Of a stretch of DNA of 50,343 nucleotides, positions 33,401-41,654 are shown one piece after another. The stretch comes from an uncultured Eubacteriales bacterium. Its GTDB lineage: Bacteria; Bacillota; Clostridia; Oscillospirales; Oscillospiraceae. Position numbers and translations under genes: made by a program. The notes under the pieces are model-generated. The model worked only from the letters and a program-made list of their open reading frames with translations. It was not told the DNA's origin and searched no databases. The stretch's first letter is position 1; every line of letters starts with the position of its first letter. The DNA is taken from the NCBI GenBank assembly GCA_900550585.1, contig URST01000007.1, positions 1 through 50,343 of the forward strand, read 5' to 3'.

Positions 33401-34615
33401 TTACACATGCTTCAGTGCCTGGTCCAGATCGGCGATGATATCGTCGGGGTCCTCCAGCCCCACGGACATGCGGATCATGCCGTCGGTAATGCCGGCGGCC
33501 TCCCGCACCTCCCGGGGGATCATGGTATGGGTCATGGCGGCGGCCTGCTCCACCAGCGTCTCCGTGTCACCCAGTGATACCGCCAGCGTACACAGCTTCA
33601 GACTGTTGATGAACCGCTTGCCGGCCTCCAGCCCGCCCTTCACGTCAAAGGACAGCATACCGCTGCCGCCCTTCATCTGGCGGCGGGCGATGTCATACTG
33701 GGGATTGCTCTCCAGCATGGGATAGCGGACGATCTCGATGCGGGGATCGGCCTCCAACCAGCGGGCCACCTTCAGGGCGCTCTCGTTATACTGCCGCATC
33801 CGGACGCCCAGCGTCTTGAGGCCCCGGCACACCAGAAACGCGGTGAACGGTGCGATGACCGCGCCGAAGTGCATCAGCGTGCCCAGCCGGCAACGGCGCA
33901 GGAACTCGGTATCGTTGGACACCACCGCGCCGCCCAGGATATCGCCGTGGCCGCCCATGTACTTGGTGAGGCTGTGGATGACCACATCCGCGCCCAGCTC
34001 CAGCGGCCGGGTGTTGTAGGGCGTGGCGAAGGTGTTGTCCACGAACACCTTGACCCCGTGACGGTGGGCGATCTCCGCCACGGCGGCGATGTCCACCAGC
34101 ACCATAGTGGGGTTGGCGGGAGACTCCACATAGATGACCTTGGTGTTGGGCTTGATCAGCGGCTTCAGCTGGCTGAGATCCGCCGCGTCGAACACATCGT
34201 GCTGGATGCCGAACCGGGGCAACCAGTCGCTGGTGACATCCTCGGTGCCGGAATACTTGGCCCGGGTGAAGATGGCGTGATCGCCGCACTGCAGCTCGGC
34301 AAACAGTGCTCCGGACACAGCGCCCATGCCGGAGGCGTAGGCCACGGCGCCGGCCGCATGCTCCAGTGCCGCCAGCTTCTGCTCCAGATAGTCCTGGCTG
34401 GGGTTGGTGATGCGGCTGTATGCAAAGCTTTCGGCGTAGTCGTCGCAGGCTCTGGCCGCCTCGTCCGTGGAGTCGAAATAGAAGGTGGATGTCTGATAGA
34501 TGGGCGGGATCAATGCGCCGTAGGGGTCCCGGGGCTCCCCGGCGTGTACCTCGGCGGTGTCAAAGCCCACCTTTCGCGGTTCAAAATCAGGATGCTTCAT
34601 GATGAGCTGGCTCAT
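33401..34615 (-). CDS. Cys/Met-metabolism PLP enzyme (cystathionine/methionine gamma-lyase type)
   Basis: 404 residues, fold type I transsulfuration family. The PLP lysine is Lys218 in HSLTKYMGGHGD. Other motifs are SRITNPSQDYLEQKLAALEHAAGAVAYASGM, YVESPANPTM, VDNTFATPY and TLAVSLGDTETLVEQAAAMTH. The position that carries Cys in many methionine gamma-lyases reads KYSGTED here, so methionine gamma-lyase is not certain; cystathionine lyase, O-acetylhomoserine sulfhydrylase or a related activity fits equally. The start at 34613-34615 follows AAGGAGG. A strong hairpin with a T-tract sits just before that ribosome site, and two LysR genes lie upstream on the same strand. Confidence 0.85.
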   Translation of the reverse strand: MSQLIMKHPDFEPRKVGFDTAEVHAGEPRDPYGALIPPIYQTSTFYFDSTDEAARACDDYAESFAYSRITNPSQDYLEQKLAALEHAAGAVAYASGMGAVSGALFAELQCGDHAIFTRAKYSGTEDVTSDWLPRFGIQHDVFDAADLSQLKPLIKPNTKVIYVESPANPTMVLVDIAAVAEIAHRHGVKVFVDNTFATPYNTRPLELGADVVIHSLTKYMGGHGDILGGAVVSNDTEFLRRCRLGTLMHFGAVIAPFTAFLVCRGLKTLGVRMRQYNESALKVARWLEADPRIEIVRYPMLESNPQYDIARRQMKGGSGMLSFDVKGGLEAGKRFINSLKLCTLAVSLGDTETLVEQAAAMTHTMIPREVREAAGITDGMIRMSVGLEDPDDIIADLDQALKHV

Positions 34616-34631
34616 GGCAACTCCTCCTTAC

Positions 34632-34671
34632 GAAAAAATGCTGAACGCATGATGTTTCATGCGTTCAGCAT
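34632..34671 (-). terminator. Terminator-like hairpin directly before the PLP lyase ribosome site (attenuator candidate)
   Basis: Perfect 15-bp arms, ATGCTGAACGCATGA and TCATGCGTTCAGCAT, are followed on the minus strand by TTTTTT, then AAGGAGG and the ATG at 34615. There is no room for a promoter between hairpin and gene. It may end the LysR transcript, attenuate the lyase gene, or both. Confidence 0.7.
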
Positions 34672-34725
34672 AGCACATATCCCGTTCAAAGAGGAAATAC
34701 CGGGAAACTATGGCGGCCCATAGCC

Positions 34726-35640
34726 TCAGGCTTTGGCCATCTCCAGCTGGTGTGTCAGGTGGCGGAGGAACGTCTCCTCGATGGGCCGCAGCGTCTTGCC
34801 ACGGATGCCGATCCAGCCGATGTCCACCGTGTCCGCGGTGTCGATCGCCACGCAGGCCACTTCCCTGGCCAGCCGGGGCGAAATGACGCCGGTGCCGATG
34901 TCGTAGGCATTGCAGCTGCGCATCAGCGCCGTGCTGACGTACAGGTCGCTGATATACACCACTCTGGGCGGGTAGAAGTTGGGCAGCAGCATCTCCTCGG
35001 AGTAGAACGCCGGGGAGTCGGCGCTCTGCTCGTACACGATGCAGGGATAGTCCATCAGCTCCTCCGGCGTGACGGAGGAGCGCTGTGCCAGCGGATGGCT
35101 GTGGCTCATAAACGCATGGGGCCGGGAGCGCAGCAGCGGGTGGAACGTCAGATCGTTGTCCTCCAGCGTTTTTTCCATGTGCCGCCGGTTCACGTCCGAC
35201 AGGAAAAGCACCCCCAGGTCGCTGTACTGCCGCCGCACATCGTCGATGACCACGGATGTCTGGTTCTGGTTGAGCCCCAGGGTATACCGGTCATCCTCCA
35301 TCTGGATCACGAAGTCCTCAAAGGCCGCCACCACAAAATCATAGTGCTGGCTGCTGACGAACAGGGACGGTCTGCGCCCCTCTCCCCCGGCGTGGAAATA
35401 CTCGTCGATGTAGTCCGCGTCCCGCAGCAGCTTGTTCCCCAGCTTCAGCAGCTCCCGCCCCTCGTTGGTGATGACCACGCCGGAGGGCGTCCGCTGAAAG
35501 ATGGTGATGTGCAGCTCCTCCTCCAGCCCGTGCACCAGATTGCTGACGCTGGGCTGGGAGACATACAGCTTCTGGGCCGCCTTGCTGAACGACCCGCACC
35601 GCTCCACCATGGATACATATTTCAACTGCTGCAATGTCAT
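34726..35640 (-). CDS. LysR-family transcriptional regulator
   Basis: 304 residues from ATG 35638-35640; a longer frame to 35703 adds an unrelated N-terminus. The LysR winged HTH occupies about 1-60 (MTLQQLKYVSMVERCGSFSKAAQKLYVSQPSVSNLVHGLEEEL, shown in part), followed by a periplasmic-binding-like effector domain (LFVSSQHYDFVVAAFEDFV, then GVLFLSDVN). It lies between another LysR gene and the transsulfuration enzyme, all on the minus strand, so the enzyme gene is a plausible target. No effector can be inferred. Confidence 0.9.
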   Translation of the reverse strand: MTLQQLKYVSMVERCGSFSKAAQKLYVSQPSVSNLVHGLEEELHITIFQRTPSGVVITNEGRELLKLGNKLLRDADYIDEYFHAGGEGRRPSLFVSSQHYDFVVAAFEDFVIQMEDDRYTLGLNQNQTSVVIDDVRRQYSDLGVLFLSDVNRRHMEKTLEDNDLTFHPLLRSRPHAFMSHSHPLAQRSSVTPEELMDYPCIVYEQSADSPAFYSEEMLLPNFYPPRVVYISDLYVSTALMRSCNAYDIGTGVISPRLAREVACVAIDTADTVDIGWIGIRGKTLRPIEETFLRHLTHQLEMAKA

Positions 35641-35707
35641 ACGCGCATCCTCGCTTTCCCGCTGCTCTGCTTCTATTGTACAGGCATCCTGCGCCTGCCG
35701 CAAGTCC

Positions 35708-36592
35708 TTACTTTTCGCCGTTTTCGGCCACCCAGCCCCGGACGTACTCCACGAACCGGCGGGTGGAGGCGGACAGCGCCTTCTCGTCCTTGACGGCGAT
35801 GCCGATGCTGCGGTAAAACGTCATGGGCGGACGGCAGGCTGTCACCGGATAGGGACTGTGCCGCGCCATCAGCTCCGGCAGCAGGCTGATACCAAGGCCC
35901 TTGGACACCATGGCCAGGATGGTCCGGTCCTCCCGCGCGGTGTACTTGACGCGGGGGCGGATGTCCATCTCGTCAAAGGCGGCGCGTATCTCGTAGTCCT
36001 CGCCCTCCTCCAGCTGGATGAATGGCTCCGTCGCCAGCGCATCCAGCGGGAAGGGGTCGCTGCCGGCATAGGGATGGTCGCAGGGCACGATGACCTGCAG
36101 CTCGTCCCGGTGGAGGGCATAGGCCTGCAGGCGCTTCACCGACGGCAGGCGCAGAAAGCCGCAGTCCACCGTGCCTTTCAGTATCCACTCCTCCACCTGC
36201 TCATAGAAGTCGCTGGTGACCACCTCGAACTCGATATTGGGGTAGCGCTGGCCGAAGCTCTTGAGGATGGAGGGCAGCCACTGAGCCGATACGCTGGAGA
36301 AGGTAGCCACCTTCACAAGACCGGCGTCCATGCCCTTCAGGCTGGCGGCGGACTGCATCAGCGCGTGGTGGGCGGCGCACAGCTCCTCGATCTGGGGCAG
36401 CAGTGCCCGGCCGTCCGCCGTCAGCACCACGCCGCCCCGGTTGCGGCTGAGCAGCGTAACGCCCAGCTCCTCCTCCAGCGACTGCACCGCGTGGCTGACG
36501 CCGGACTGGGTGAAGTTCAGCGCCTCCGCCGCCTTGGAGAAGTTGCCGCAGGCCGCTGTTTTCAAAAACATCTGGTACTTGGTTATACTCAC
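35708..36592 (-). CDS. LysR-family transcriptional regulator
   Basis: 294 residues. N-terminal HTH: ACGNFSKAAEALNFTQSGV, then SHAVQSLEEELGVTLLSR. The effector domain has KVATFSSVSAQWLPSILKSF, DCGFLRLPS and GLGISLLPELMA, typical of the CysB/CbbR-like subgroup. The start codon at 36590-36592 is divergent from the zinc-ribbon gene, and a perfect inverted repeat (36654-36679) sits between them as a likely operator. It is not closely similar to the neighbouring LysR protein, so the pair is not a recent duplication. Confidence 0.9.
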   Translation of the reverse strand: MSITKYQMFLKTAACGNFSKAAEALNFTQSGVSHAVQSLEEELGVTLLSRNRGGVVLTADGRALLPQIEELCAAHHALMQSAASLKGMDAGLVKVATFSSVSAQWLPSILKSFGQRYPNIEFEVVTSDFYEQVEEWILKGTVDCGFLRLPSVKRLQAYALHRDELQVIVPCDHPYAGSDPFPLDALATEPFIQLEEGEDYEIRAAFDEMDIRPRVKYTAREDRTILAMVSKGLGISLLPELMARHSPYPVTACRPPMTFYRSIGIAVKDEKALSASTRRFVEYVRGWVAENGEK

Positions 36593-36653
36593 GGGACCAC
36601 CTCGCTTCCTGCCGTCATTTTATCATATATTTACTCATAGTTGCAAGTACAAT

Positions 36654-36679
36654 AATGCGTTTTACAAATATAACGCATT
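36654..36679. promoter_or_regulatory. Inverted repeat between divergent LysR and zinc-ribbon genes
   Basis: AATGCGTT (36654-36661) and AACGCATT (36672-36679) are perfect arms around 10 bases. They overlap the -35 box of the rightward promoter, which suits a LysR-type regulator acting on its divergent neighbour. Confidence 0.6.
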
Positions 36680-36689
36680 GTGGTATGAT
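36661..36689 (+). promoter_or_regulatory. Promoter of the zinc-ribbon gene
   Basis: TTTACA (36661-36666), 17-base spacer, TATGAT (36684-36689); start codon at 36735. Confidence 0.65.
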
Positions 36690-36734
36690 CCTATTGTCGA
36701 CAAGGAAATCTGAAATACATGGAGGTAATGAACT

Positions 36735-36986
36735 ATGGCACTGGTAACGAAAACGATCCGCTGTGCTGTCTGCGGCAGCAGCGATGTGGCTTTTGACGGT
36801 AAGGTCTATCACTGCGCTTCCTGCGGTACGGACAGCGAGGTGAGCATGCCCGCCGCCGATCTGGCCGTGGTGAACCGCATCGTGGCGCTGGGCGGCGGCA
36901 ACGAGGAGCTGACCCGTCTGCGCCGGCAGTACAAGAATCTGGACATCGCCAGCTGGGACAGCGAGAACCGGCTGCAGACCAAGTAA
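36735..36986 (+). CDS. Small zinc-ribbon protein
   Basis: 83 residues. Cys10, Cys13, Cys27 and Cys30 (RCAVCG and HCASCG) form a treble-clef/zinc-ribbon knuckle pair. The rest is a short helical tail (EELTRLRRQYKNLDIASWD). A GGAGG site lies before the ATG. No specific function is recognised. It is divergent from a LysR gene and followed by a terminator, so it is a single-gene unit possibly under that regulator. Confidence 0.8.
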   Translation: MALVTKTIRCAVCGSSDVAFDGKVYHCASCGTDSEVSMPAADLAVVNRIVALGGGNEELTRLRRQYKNLDIASWDSENRLQTK

Positions 36987-37028
36987 GCCGCACATAAAAC
37001 GCTTTTCCATGAGGGCCTCCTCCCTCAC

Positions 37029-37061
37029 GCCGCGTCCGGCATGTCCGGGCGCGGCACTTTT
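37029..37061 (+). terminator. Terminator of the zinc-ribbon gene
   Basis: GCCGCGTCCGG and CCGGGCGCGGC form an 11-bp stem (one G-T pair) followed by ACTTTTT. Confidence 0.7.
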
Positions 37062-37073
37062 TGCGGAAAAGGC

Positions 37074-37110
37074 AAAAACCGTCCGGCTCGGTGAGCCGGA
37101 CGGTTTTTTT
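37074..37110. terminator. Bidirectional terminator before the DUF3793 gene end
   Basis: AAAAACCGTCCGGCTC and GAGCCGGACGGTTTTTTT form a strong stem with A/T tracts on both sides. It serves mainly the minus-strand DUF3793 gene. Confidence 0.85.
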
Positions 37111-37116
37111 ATGTTG

Positions 37117-37668
37117 TCACACGGCCACGGCCAGCTGGCCGATGTCCGAACCGGCCCGCCAGCGGGCGCAGTAGTCCTCGGTGCAGCGCTTGAACCGGTC
37201 GAACAGGCGGCGGGCACGGGCCTCGTCGCTGTACACCTTCCACAGCCCCGCACACTTGAAATCGCAGGCGCGGTGGTCGATGAAGCCCTGCACATCCTCG
37301 GGCGGATAGCTGAGAAACAGCCCTACCTCGTGGGGAAACTCGCCGCTCTCCCGGAACCTGCGGATGAGCTGGGCCACGCAGCGCCCGCAGCCGCCGCAGG
37401 AATAGCCCGCCTCCGACAGGATGCGCTGGGCCAGCCGGTCCTGCAGATCGCGGTGCAGCACGGCGGGACGGTAGAGGTACAGCAGCGCCTGCCCGTCCTT
37501 GAAGCGGATGGGCAGCAGGCACAGCCCCTTGGGCGCCAGCAGCCGGTTCAGCCGGCGGACATCATCCAGCAGCGCCTCCCTGTCGTCGCAGGAACAGGGG
37601 AACAGACTGCCCGTTTTGATGCCCGCCAGCGTAGGCGCGCCCTGCCTGATCAAGATCTCCTCCGACAT
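37117..37668 (-). CDS. DUF3793 family protein
   Basis: 183 residues, a cytosolic cysteine-rich protein common in Clostridia and of unknown role. Visible features are a Leu/Arg-rich start (ALLDDVRRLNRLLAPKGLCLLPI), a CGGCGRC cluster (about 91-97) that could bind metal, and EVGLFLSYPPEDVQGFIDH, a segment typical of the family. AAAGGAGGG precedes the ATG. It stands alone between terminators. The base composition resembles its neighbours. Confidence 0.85.
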   Translation of the reverse strand: MSEEILIRQGAPTLAGIKTGSLFPCSCDDREALLDDVRRLNRLLAPKGLCLLPIRFKDGQALLYLYRPAVLHRDLQDRLAQRILSEAGYSCGGCGRCVAQLIRRFRESGEFPHEVGLFLSYPPEDVQGFIDHRACDFKCAGLWKVYSDEARARRLFDRFKRCTEDYCARWRAGSDIGQLAVAV

Positions 37669-37885
37669 GCCGTCCCTCCTTTTTCATTCTCGGATAGTAT
37701 GCCGCGCAGTTGCGACGCACATGCATCTATTAAATATCTCTAACCATCGCAGCTTAAAACAGCCGCCGGCGCGGCTTGCAGTTAAATTACCTTAACCGTA
37801 TTGTAGCATACAGCGCCCTCCCTGTCAAGTACTGCCGCCATATCCGCACGCAGGGCAAATATGCGGGCCTTCGCGGCTTTTTTCA

Positions 37886-37914
37886 TTGACTTGCCAGGCG
37901 TGCGGGCGTATAAT
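37886..37914 (+). promoter_or_regulatory. Promoter of the TetR-kinase-aldolase operon
   Basis: TTGACT (37886-37891), 17-base spacer, TATAAT (37909-37914). Transcription would begin about 37921, at the edge of the inverted repeat. Confidence 0.8.
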
Positions 37915-37923
37915 GCAGCCAAG

Positions 37924-37945
37924 GACGTGAATCTGCATTCACGTC
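37924..37945. promoter_or_regulatory. Likely TetR operator
   Basis: A perfect inverted repeat, GACGTGAAT and ATTCACGTC with a 4-base centre, lies directly after the -10 box and 24 bases before the TetR start codon. This is the usual place for autoregulation. Confidence 0.7.
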
Positions 37946-37968
37946 ACGCTTGAAACGGGAGACTGCCT

Positions 37969-38613
37969 ATGTACAAACGACTGGACCGGGACGCACTGGC
38001 CGCCATTATGGAGGCGGGCATCGACGAATTTGCCCGCTGCGGCTTTCAGCCAGCCAGCATCAGCGCCGTGGCGCGGGCTGCCGGAGTCAGCGTCGGTGTG
38101 GTCTACAAGTATTTTGGAGACAAGGACGCCTTTTTCCTCTCCTGCGTCCGACACTCGCTGGAACTGCTGGACACCACGCTGCAGGCCGCCATCGGCGGCG
38201 GCACCGATACAGAGGATTGTATCCGCCGCCTGGTGGAGGCGCTGCAGCAGCAGTCACGAGCCCACGCGGCCTACAATGTTATGTACAATGAGATCACCTC
38301 CGGCAGCTGCCGGAGGTTCGCACCCATGCTGGCCCGGGAGATCGAGCAGCGGACGGCGGAGGCCTACACGGCGCTGTTCGCCAGGGCACAGGCGGAGGGT
38401 CTGATGCGGACGGACATCGCCCCGTCCTCCTTCGCGTTCTTTTTCGACAACCTGCTGATGATGCTGCAATTCTCTTACAGCTGCACATATTACCAGCAGC
38501 GCATGGCGCTGTTCTGCGGGTCGGAGGACACCCGGGATGACCGGCGCATTGCAGAGGAAATGACGCGCTTCATACTGAGCGCGATGAAAGGAGCGGGACC
38601 ATGCAGTACATAA
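37969..38613 (+). CDS. TetR-family transcriptional regulator
   Basis: 214 residues. The N-terminal HTH (IMEAGIDEFARCGFQPASIS, then AVARAAGVSVGVVYKYFGDKDAFF) is typical; the C-terminal helical domain should bind a ligand. It is the first gene of an operon and overlaps the kinase gene by 13 bases. With the operator at 37924-37945 it probably represses its own operon until the pathway's substrate or an intermediate binds. Confidence 0.92.
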   Translation: MYKRLDRDALAAIMEAGIDEFARCGFQPASISAVARAAGVSVGVVYKYFGDKDAFFLSCVRHSLELLDTTLQAAIGGGTDTEDCIRRLVEALQQQSRAHAAYNVMYNEITSGSCRRFAPMLAREIEQRTAEAYTALFARAQAEGLMRTDIAPSSFAFFFDNLLMMLQFSYSCTYYQQRMALFCGSEDTRDDRRIAEEMTRFILSAMKGAGPCST

Positions 38614-40205
38614 TCGCCTATGACTGCGGCACCACCGGCGTCAAGACCTGCCTTTTTTCTGTGGGAGACACAGTGGAGCTGACAGCCAGCGCCTACGAGG
38701 GCTACGATCTGTACATTCTGGAAAACGGCGGCGCCGAGCAGGACGCCGACCAGTGGTGGGGCGCCATGTGCCGGACGACGCAGGCGCTGTTCGGCAAAAC
38801 GGATGTGCGGCCGGAACAGGTGGGAGGTCTCTCCTTCTGCTCCCAGATGCAGGGCATGGTGCTGGTGGACCGGCAGGGACACGCCCTGCGCCGGCCCATG
38901 AGCTACATGGACCAGCGGGCCGCAGAGGAGTTCCGCCGCTGCCAGACCCACGGCCTTACCATCTCCGGCGTCAACGCCGGGATGCTGCTGAAAAGTCTGG
39001 CGGCCACACACGCCGCCTCCACCAGTGTGAAGGACCCGCTGTGGAAATACAAGTGGGTGCAGCGCCACGAACCGGAGATCTTCGCCAAAGCCCACAAGTG
39101 GCTGGATGTGAAGGAATATCTCATCTGCCGCTGCACCGGGGAGTTCGTGATGACCCGGGATTCGGCCTATGCCACGTTCCTGTACGACTCCCGCCCGGGG
39201 CGGGAAGGCTGGAACAGCCAGCTGTGCCGGATGTACGGTGTGGAGGAGCGGCACCTGCCCCGCATCATCGACTGCGCGGAGGTGGCGGGGCGCCTGACGG
39301 CGGAGGCCGCGGCGCAGCTGGGGCTGGCGGCGGGCACGCCGGTGTACGGCGGCGGCGGTGACGCCACCCTCATCGGGCTGGGCGCCGGCTGTACGGAGGT
39401 GGGCAGCACCCACATCTACTCCGGCACCTCCGGCTGGGTGGGCACCGTCATCGACCGGCAGGAGGTGGATATCCAGTCCATGATCGCCGGTATCGTAGGC
39501 GCGGAGTCCGGCAAGTATAACTACTTTGCGGAGATGGAGACGGCAGGCAAGTGCTTTGAGTGGGTAAAGGACCATCTGGTGCTGGACGAGGTCAACGTCT
39601 ACCTGCAAAAGACCGATGTGGCCGAGAGCAAGGAGACGCTGTACGAGAGCCTGTACGACTACATGGCAGACACGGTGGACAAGGTGCCTGCCGGGGCGGG
39701 CGGCGTCATCTTTACGCCGTGGCTCCACGGCAACCGCTGCCCCTTTGAGGACCCTGCCGCCGCCGGTATGTTCTTCAATATCCGGCTGGAGACAGGCAAG
39801 GCGGAGATGCTCCGTGCCGTGCTGGAGGGGATCTGCTATCACCTGCGCTGGATGCTGGCCTGTCAGGACAAGAAGATACGCACATCCCAGACCATCCGGT
39901 TCGTGGGCGGCGGGGCGCTGGCGCCTGTCACCTGCCAGATGCTGGCGGACATCACCGGCCGCACCATCGAAACGGTGGAGAACACCAAGGATGTGGGCGC
40001 CATCGGCGCGGCCCTGCTGGCTGCTGCGGGCAGCGGGGCGCTGCCCGGCCTGACGGCGGCGGGACAGCTGATCCGGGTGAAGGACCGCTATGTGCCTGAT
40101 CCTGTGAAAAAGGCGGTCTATGACCGGAATTACAAGGTTTTCATCAGGCTGTACGAGAGCAACCGGAAGAATTTCGCGCTGCTCAGCGGCAGAGAGGAGG
40201 CGTGA
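38601..40205 (+). CDS. FGGY-family carbohydrate kinase (xylulokinase-like)
   Basis: 534 residues. The ATPase fold of the family is shown by IIAYDCGTTGVKTCLF at the start, GLSFCSQMQGMVLVDRQGHALRRPMSYMDQR, YGGGGDATLIGLGAG and RFVGGGALAPVTCQMLADITG. It should phosphorylate a ketose or polyol with ATP. The exact sugar is not evident: the family covers xylulose, ribulose, fuculose, erythritol and others. The next gene, a class II aldolase, would then split the sugar phosphate. ATG 38601 lies inside the TetR gene after AAAGGAG, and a 3-base gap separates its stop from the aldolase start. Confidence 0.9.
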   Translation: MQYIIAYDCGTTGVKTCLFSVGDTVELTASAYEGYDLYILENGGAEQDADQWWGAMCRTTQALFGKTDVRPEQVGGLSFCSQMQGMVLVDRQGHALRRPMSYMDQRAAEEFRRCQTHGLTISGVNAGMLLKSLAATHAASTSVKDPLWKYKWVQRHEPEIFAKAHKWLDVKEYLICRCTGEFVMTRDSAYATFLYDSRPGREGWNSQLCRMYGVEERHLPRIIDCAEVAGRLTAEAAAQLGLAAGTPVYGGGGDATLIGLGAGCTEVGSTHIYSGTSGWVGTVIDRQEVDIQSMIAGIVGAESGKYNYFAEMETAGKCFEWVKDHLVLDEVNVYLQKTDVAESKETLYESLYDYMADTVDKVPAGAGGVIFTPWLHGNRCPFEDPAAAGMFFNIRLETGKAEMLRAVLEGICYHLRWMLACQDKKIRTSQTIRFVGGGALAPVTCQMLADITGRTIETVENTKDVGAIGAALLAAAGSGALPGLTAAGQLIRVKDRYVPDPVKKAVYDRNYKVFIRLYESNRKNFALLSGREEA

Positions 40206-40208
40206 GCG

Positions 40209-41198
40209 TTGGACGAGAGAACAGGACGCGCACTGGTACGGGAAACGGGGCTTATGCTGCTGGAGACGGGACTGGTGGCCCGCACCTGGGGCAATGTCAG
40301 CTGTCGTCTGGACGACACACGGTATCTCATCAGCCCCAGCGGACTGGCCTACACCCGGACCACGGAGGCGGACATCGCCCTGTGCGCCACCGGCTCCGAC
40401 ACATGGAGCGGGCCGCGCAAGCCCTCCAGTGAGCGGGGCATCCATGCCGCCGCCTACCGGCAGTTCCCGGAGGTCGGCTTCGTGATCCACACCCACCAGA
40501 CCTACGCCTCGGCGCTGGGACTGGCGGGATCCGATGCGCTGGCGCTGACACCGGAGGAGCGGGCGGCACTGGGCGGTGTGGCTGCGGCAGCCTACGGCCT
40601 GCCCGGCACGAAAAAACTGCACCGGGCGGTGGCGGCGGCGCTGGAGACAGGCGCCCACACGGTGCTCATGGCCCACCACGGCGCGCTGATCTGCGGCACG
40701 GACCGGGACGACGCCTTGGCGCGGGCACAGCTTCTGGAACAGGTGTGCCGCCGGAGCTGGCGGGGCGTCTGCGGCGCGGAGGCCGCTCCGGCGGCGGAGC
40801 GCGATGCCCTGCTGTCGGCGATCCGCGGGACGCGGCCGCTGGCCCGGATGGTCTGCACCGATGAGCTGCTGGAGCTGGCGGCCCGGGGCCGCGCCGTACC
40901 GGCGCAGCTGGACGACATGGCGCAGATGATCGGCGCAAGGCTGACCGTCGTGCCCAGGGAGGCGACAGCCGTAACGGCGGCGCTGGCACGGCGCGGCGCG
41001 GTATTGGTCCCCGGTGTGGGCGCGGTGGTCTGCGGCGGCGACGAGGATGACAGCGAGGCGCTGGGCGTGCTGGCCCAGAAGGCGGCGGTCAGCGCCCTGC
41101 ACACGGCGGCGCTGGGGGTACCGGCCCGGCTGAGCACCGTGGACACGGCGCTGATGCGCTGGGTATACACACATAAATACGCCAGAAAGAAAGGGTGA
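40209..41198 (+). CDS. Class II aldolase/adducin family protein with an extra C-terminal domain
   Basis: 329 residues from TTG 40209, placed 8 bases after GAGGAGG. The first 215 residues are a class II aldolase like L-fuculose-phosphate aldolase: Glu75 as the catalytic acid (SSERGIH), zinc ligands His94 and His96 (VIHTHQTY) and His157 (AHHGALICG). Residues about 225-320 (DDMAQMIGARLTVVP, RRGAVLVPGVGAVVCGGDEDD) look like a second, shortened copy without its metal ligands. Expected reaction: retro-aldol cleavage of the product of the preceding kinase to DHAP and an aldehyde. GtrA begins 6 bases after it. Confidence 0.85.
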   Translation: MDERTGRALVRETGLMLLETGLVARTWGNVSCRLDDTRYLISPSGLAYTRTTEADIALCATGSDTWSGPRKPSSERGIHAAAYRQFPEVGFVIHTHQTYASALGLAGSDALALTPEERAALGGVAAAAYGLPGTKKLHRAVAAALETGAHTVLMAHHGALICGTDRDDALARAQLLEQVCRRSWRGVCGAEAAPAAERDALLSAIRGTRPLARMVCTDELLELAARGRAVPAQLDDMAQMIGARLTVVPREATAVTAALARRGAVLVPGVGAVVCGGDEDDSEALGVLAQKAAVSALHTAALGVPARLSTVDTALMRWVYTHKYARKKG

Positions 41199-41204
41199 GC
41201 GAAT

Positions 41205-41654
41205 ATGGCAAGGACAAAAAACCGGGAGCTGTGGCGGGTCGTCAAGTTCGTGCTTTTCTCCGCCTCGGCGGGCATCATCGAGCTGGGCGTGTTCGCCCTG
41301 CTGAACGAGCTGATCAAATGGACGTACTGGCCCTGCTACCTCATCGCCCTGACGGCGTCGGTGGTGTGGAACTTTACGCTGAACCGCAAGTTCACGTTCC
41401 AGAGCGCCAGCAATGTGCCCCGCGCCATGGCGCTGGTGCTGCTGTTCTACTGCGTGTTCACGCCGGTAACCACGCTGCTGGGCAACTATCTGGCGGAGAC
41501 GCTGCTGTGGAACGAGTATCTGGTAACGGGCATCAATATGGCGCTGAACATCTCCACAGAGTACATTTATGACCGGTTCGTGGTGTTCCGCAAAACGCTG
41601 GACACCAACAATATCGCACAGAAGCAGACGGAAAAGGAGGCCCATCATGACTAA
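41205..41654 (+). CDS. GtrA-family membrane protein
   Basis: 149 residues with four membrane helices (KFVLFSASAGIIELGVFALL, WPCYLIALTASVVWNFTL, ALVLLFYCVFTPVTTLL, LVTGINMALNISTEYIYDRF). NFTLNRKFTF and the YDRFVVF end are the GtrA signature. Family members are thought to move lipid-linked sugars across membranes, but many are uncharacterised. Its place inside a kinase-aldolase-aminotransferase operon, overlapping the aminotransferase by 8 bases, is unusual and suggests transport or membrane docking for that pathway. Confidence 0.88.
   Translation: MARTKNRELWRVVKFVLFSASAGIIELGVFALLNELIKWTYWPCYLIALTASVVWNFTLNRKFTFQSASNVPRAMALVLLFYCVFTPVTTLLGNYLAETLLWNEYLVTGINMALNISTEYIYDRFVVFRKTLDTNNIAQKQTEKEAHHD

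Larger units (their letters stand above)
37669..37968. other. Intergenic region before the TetR operon
   Basis: 300 bases with no supportable gene. The right part holds the TetR-operon promoter and operator (listed separately). The left part has a locally AT-richer stretch (about 37720-37810) in which no clear element was recognised. Confidence 0.6.
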
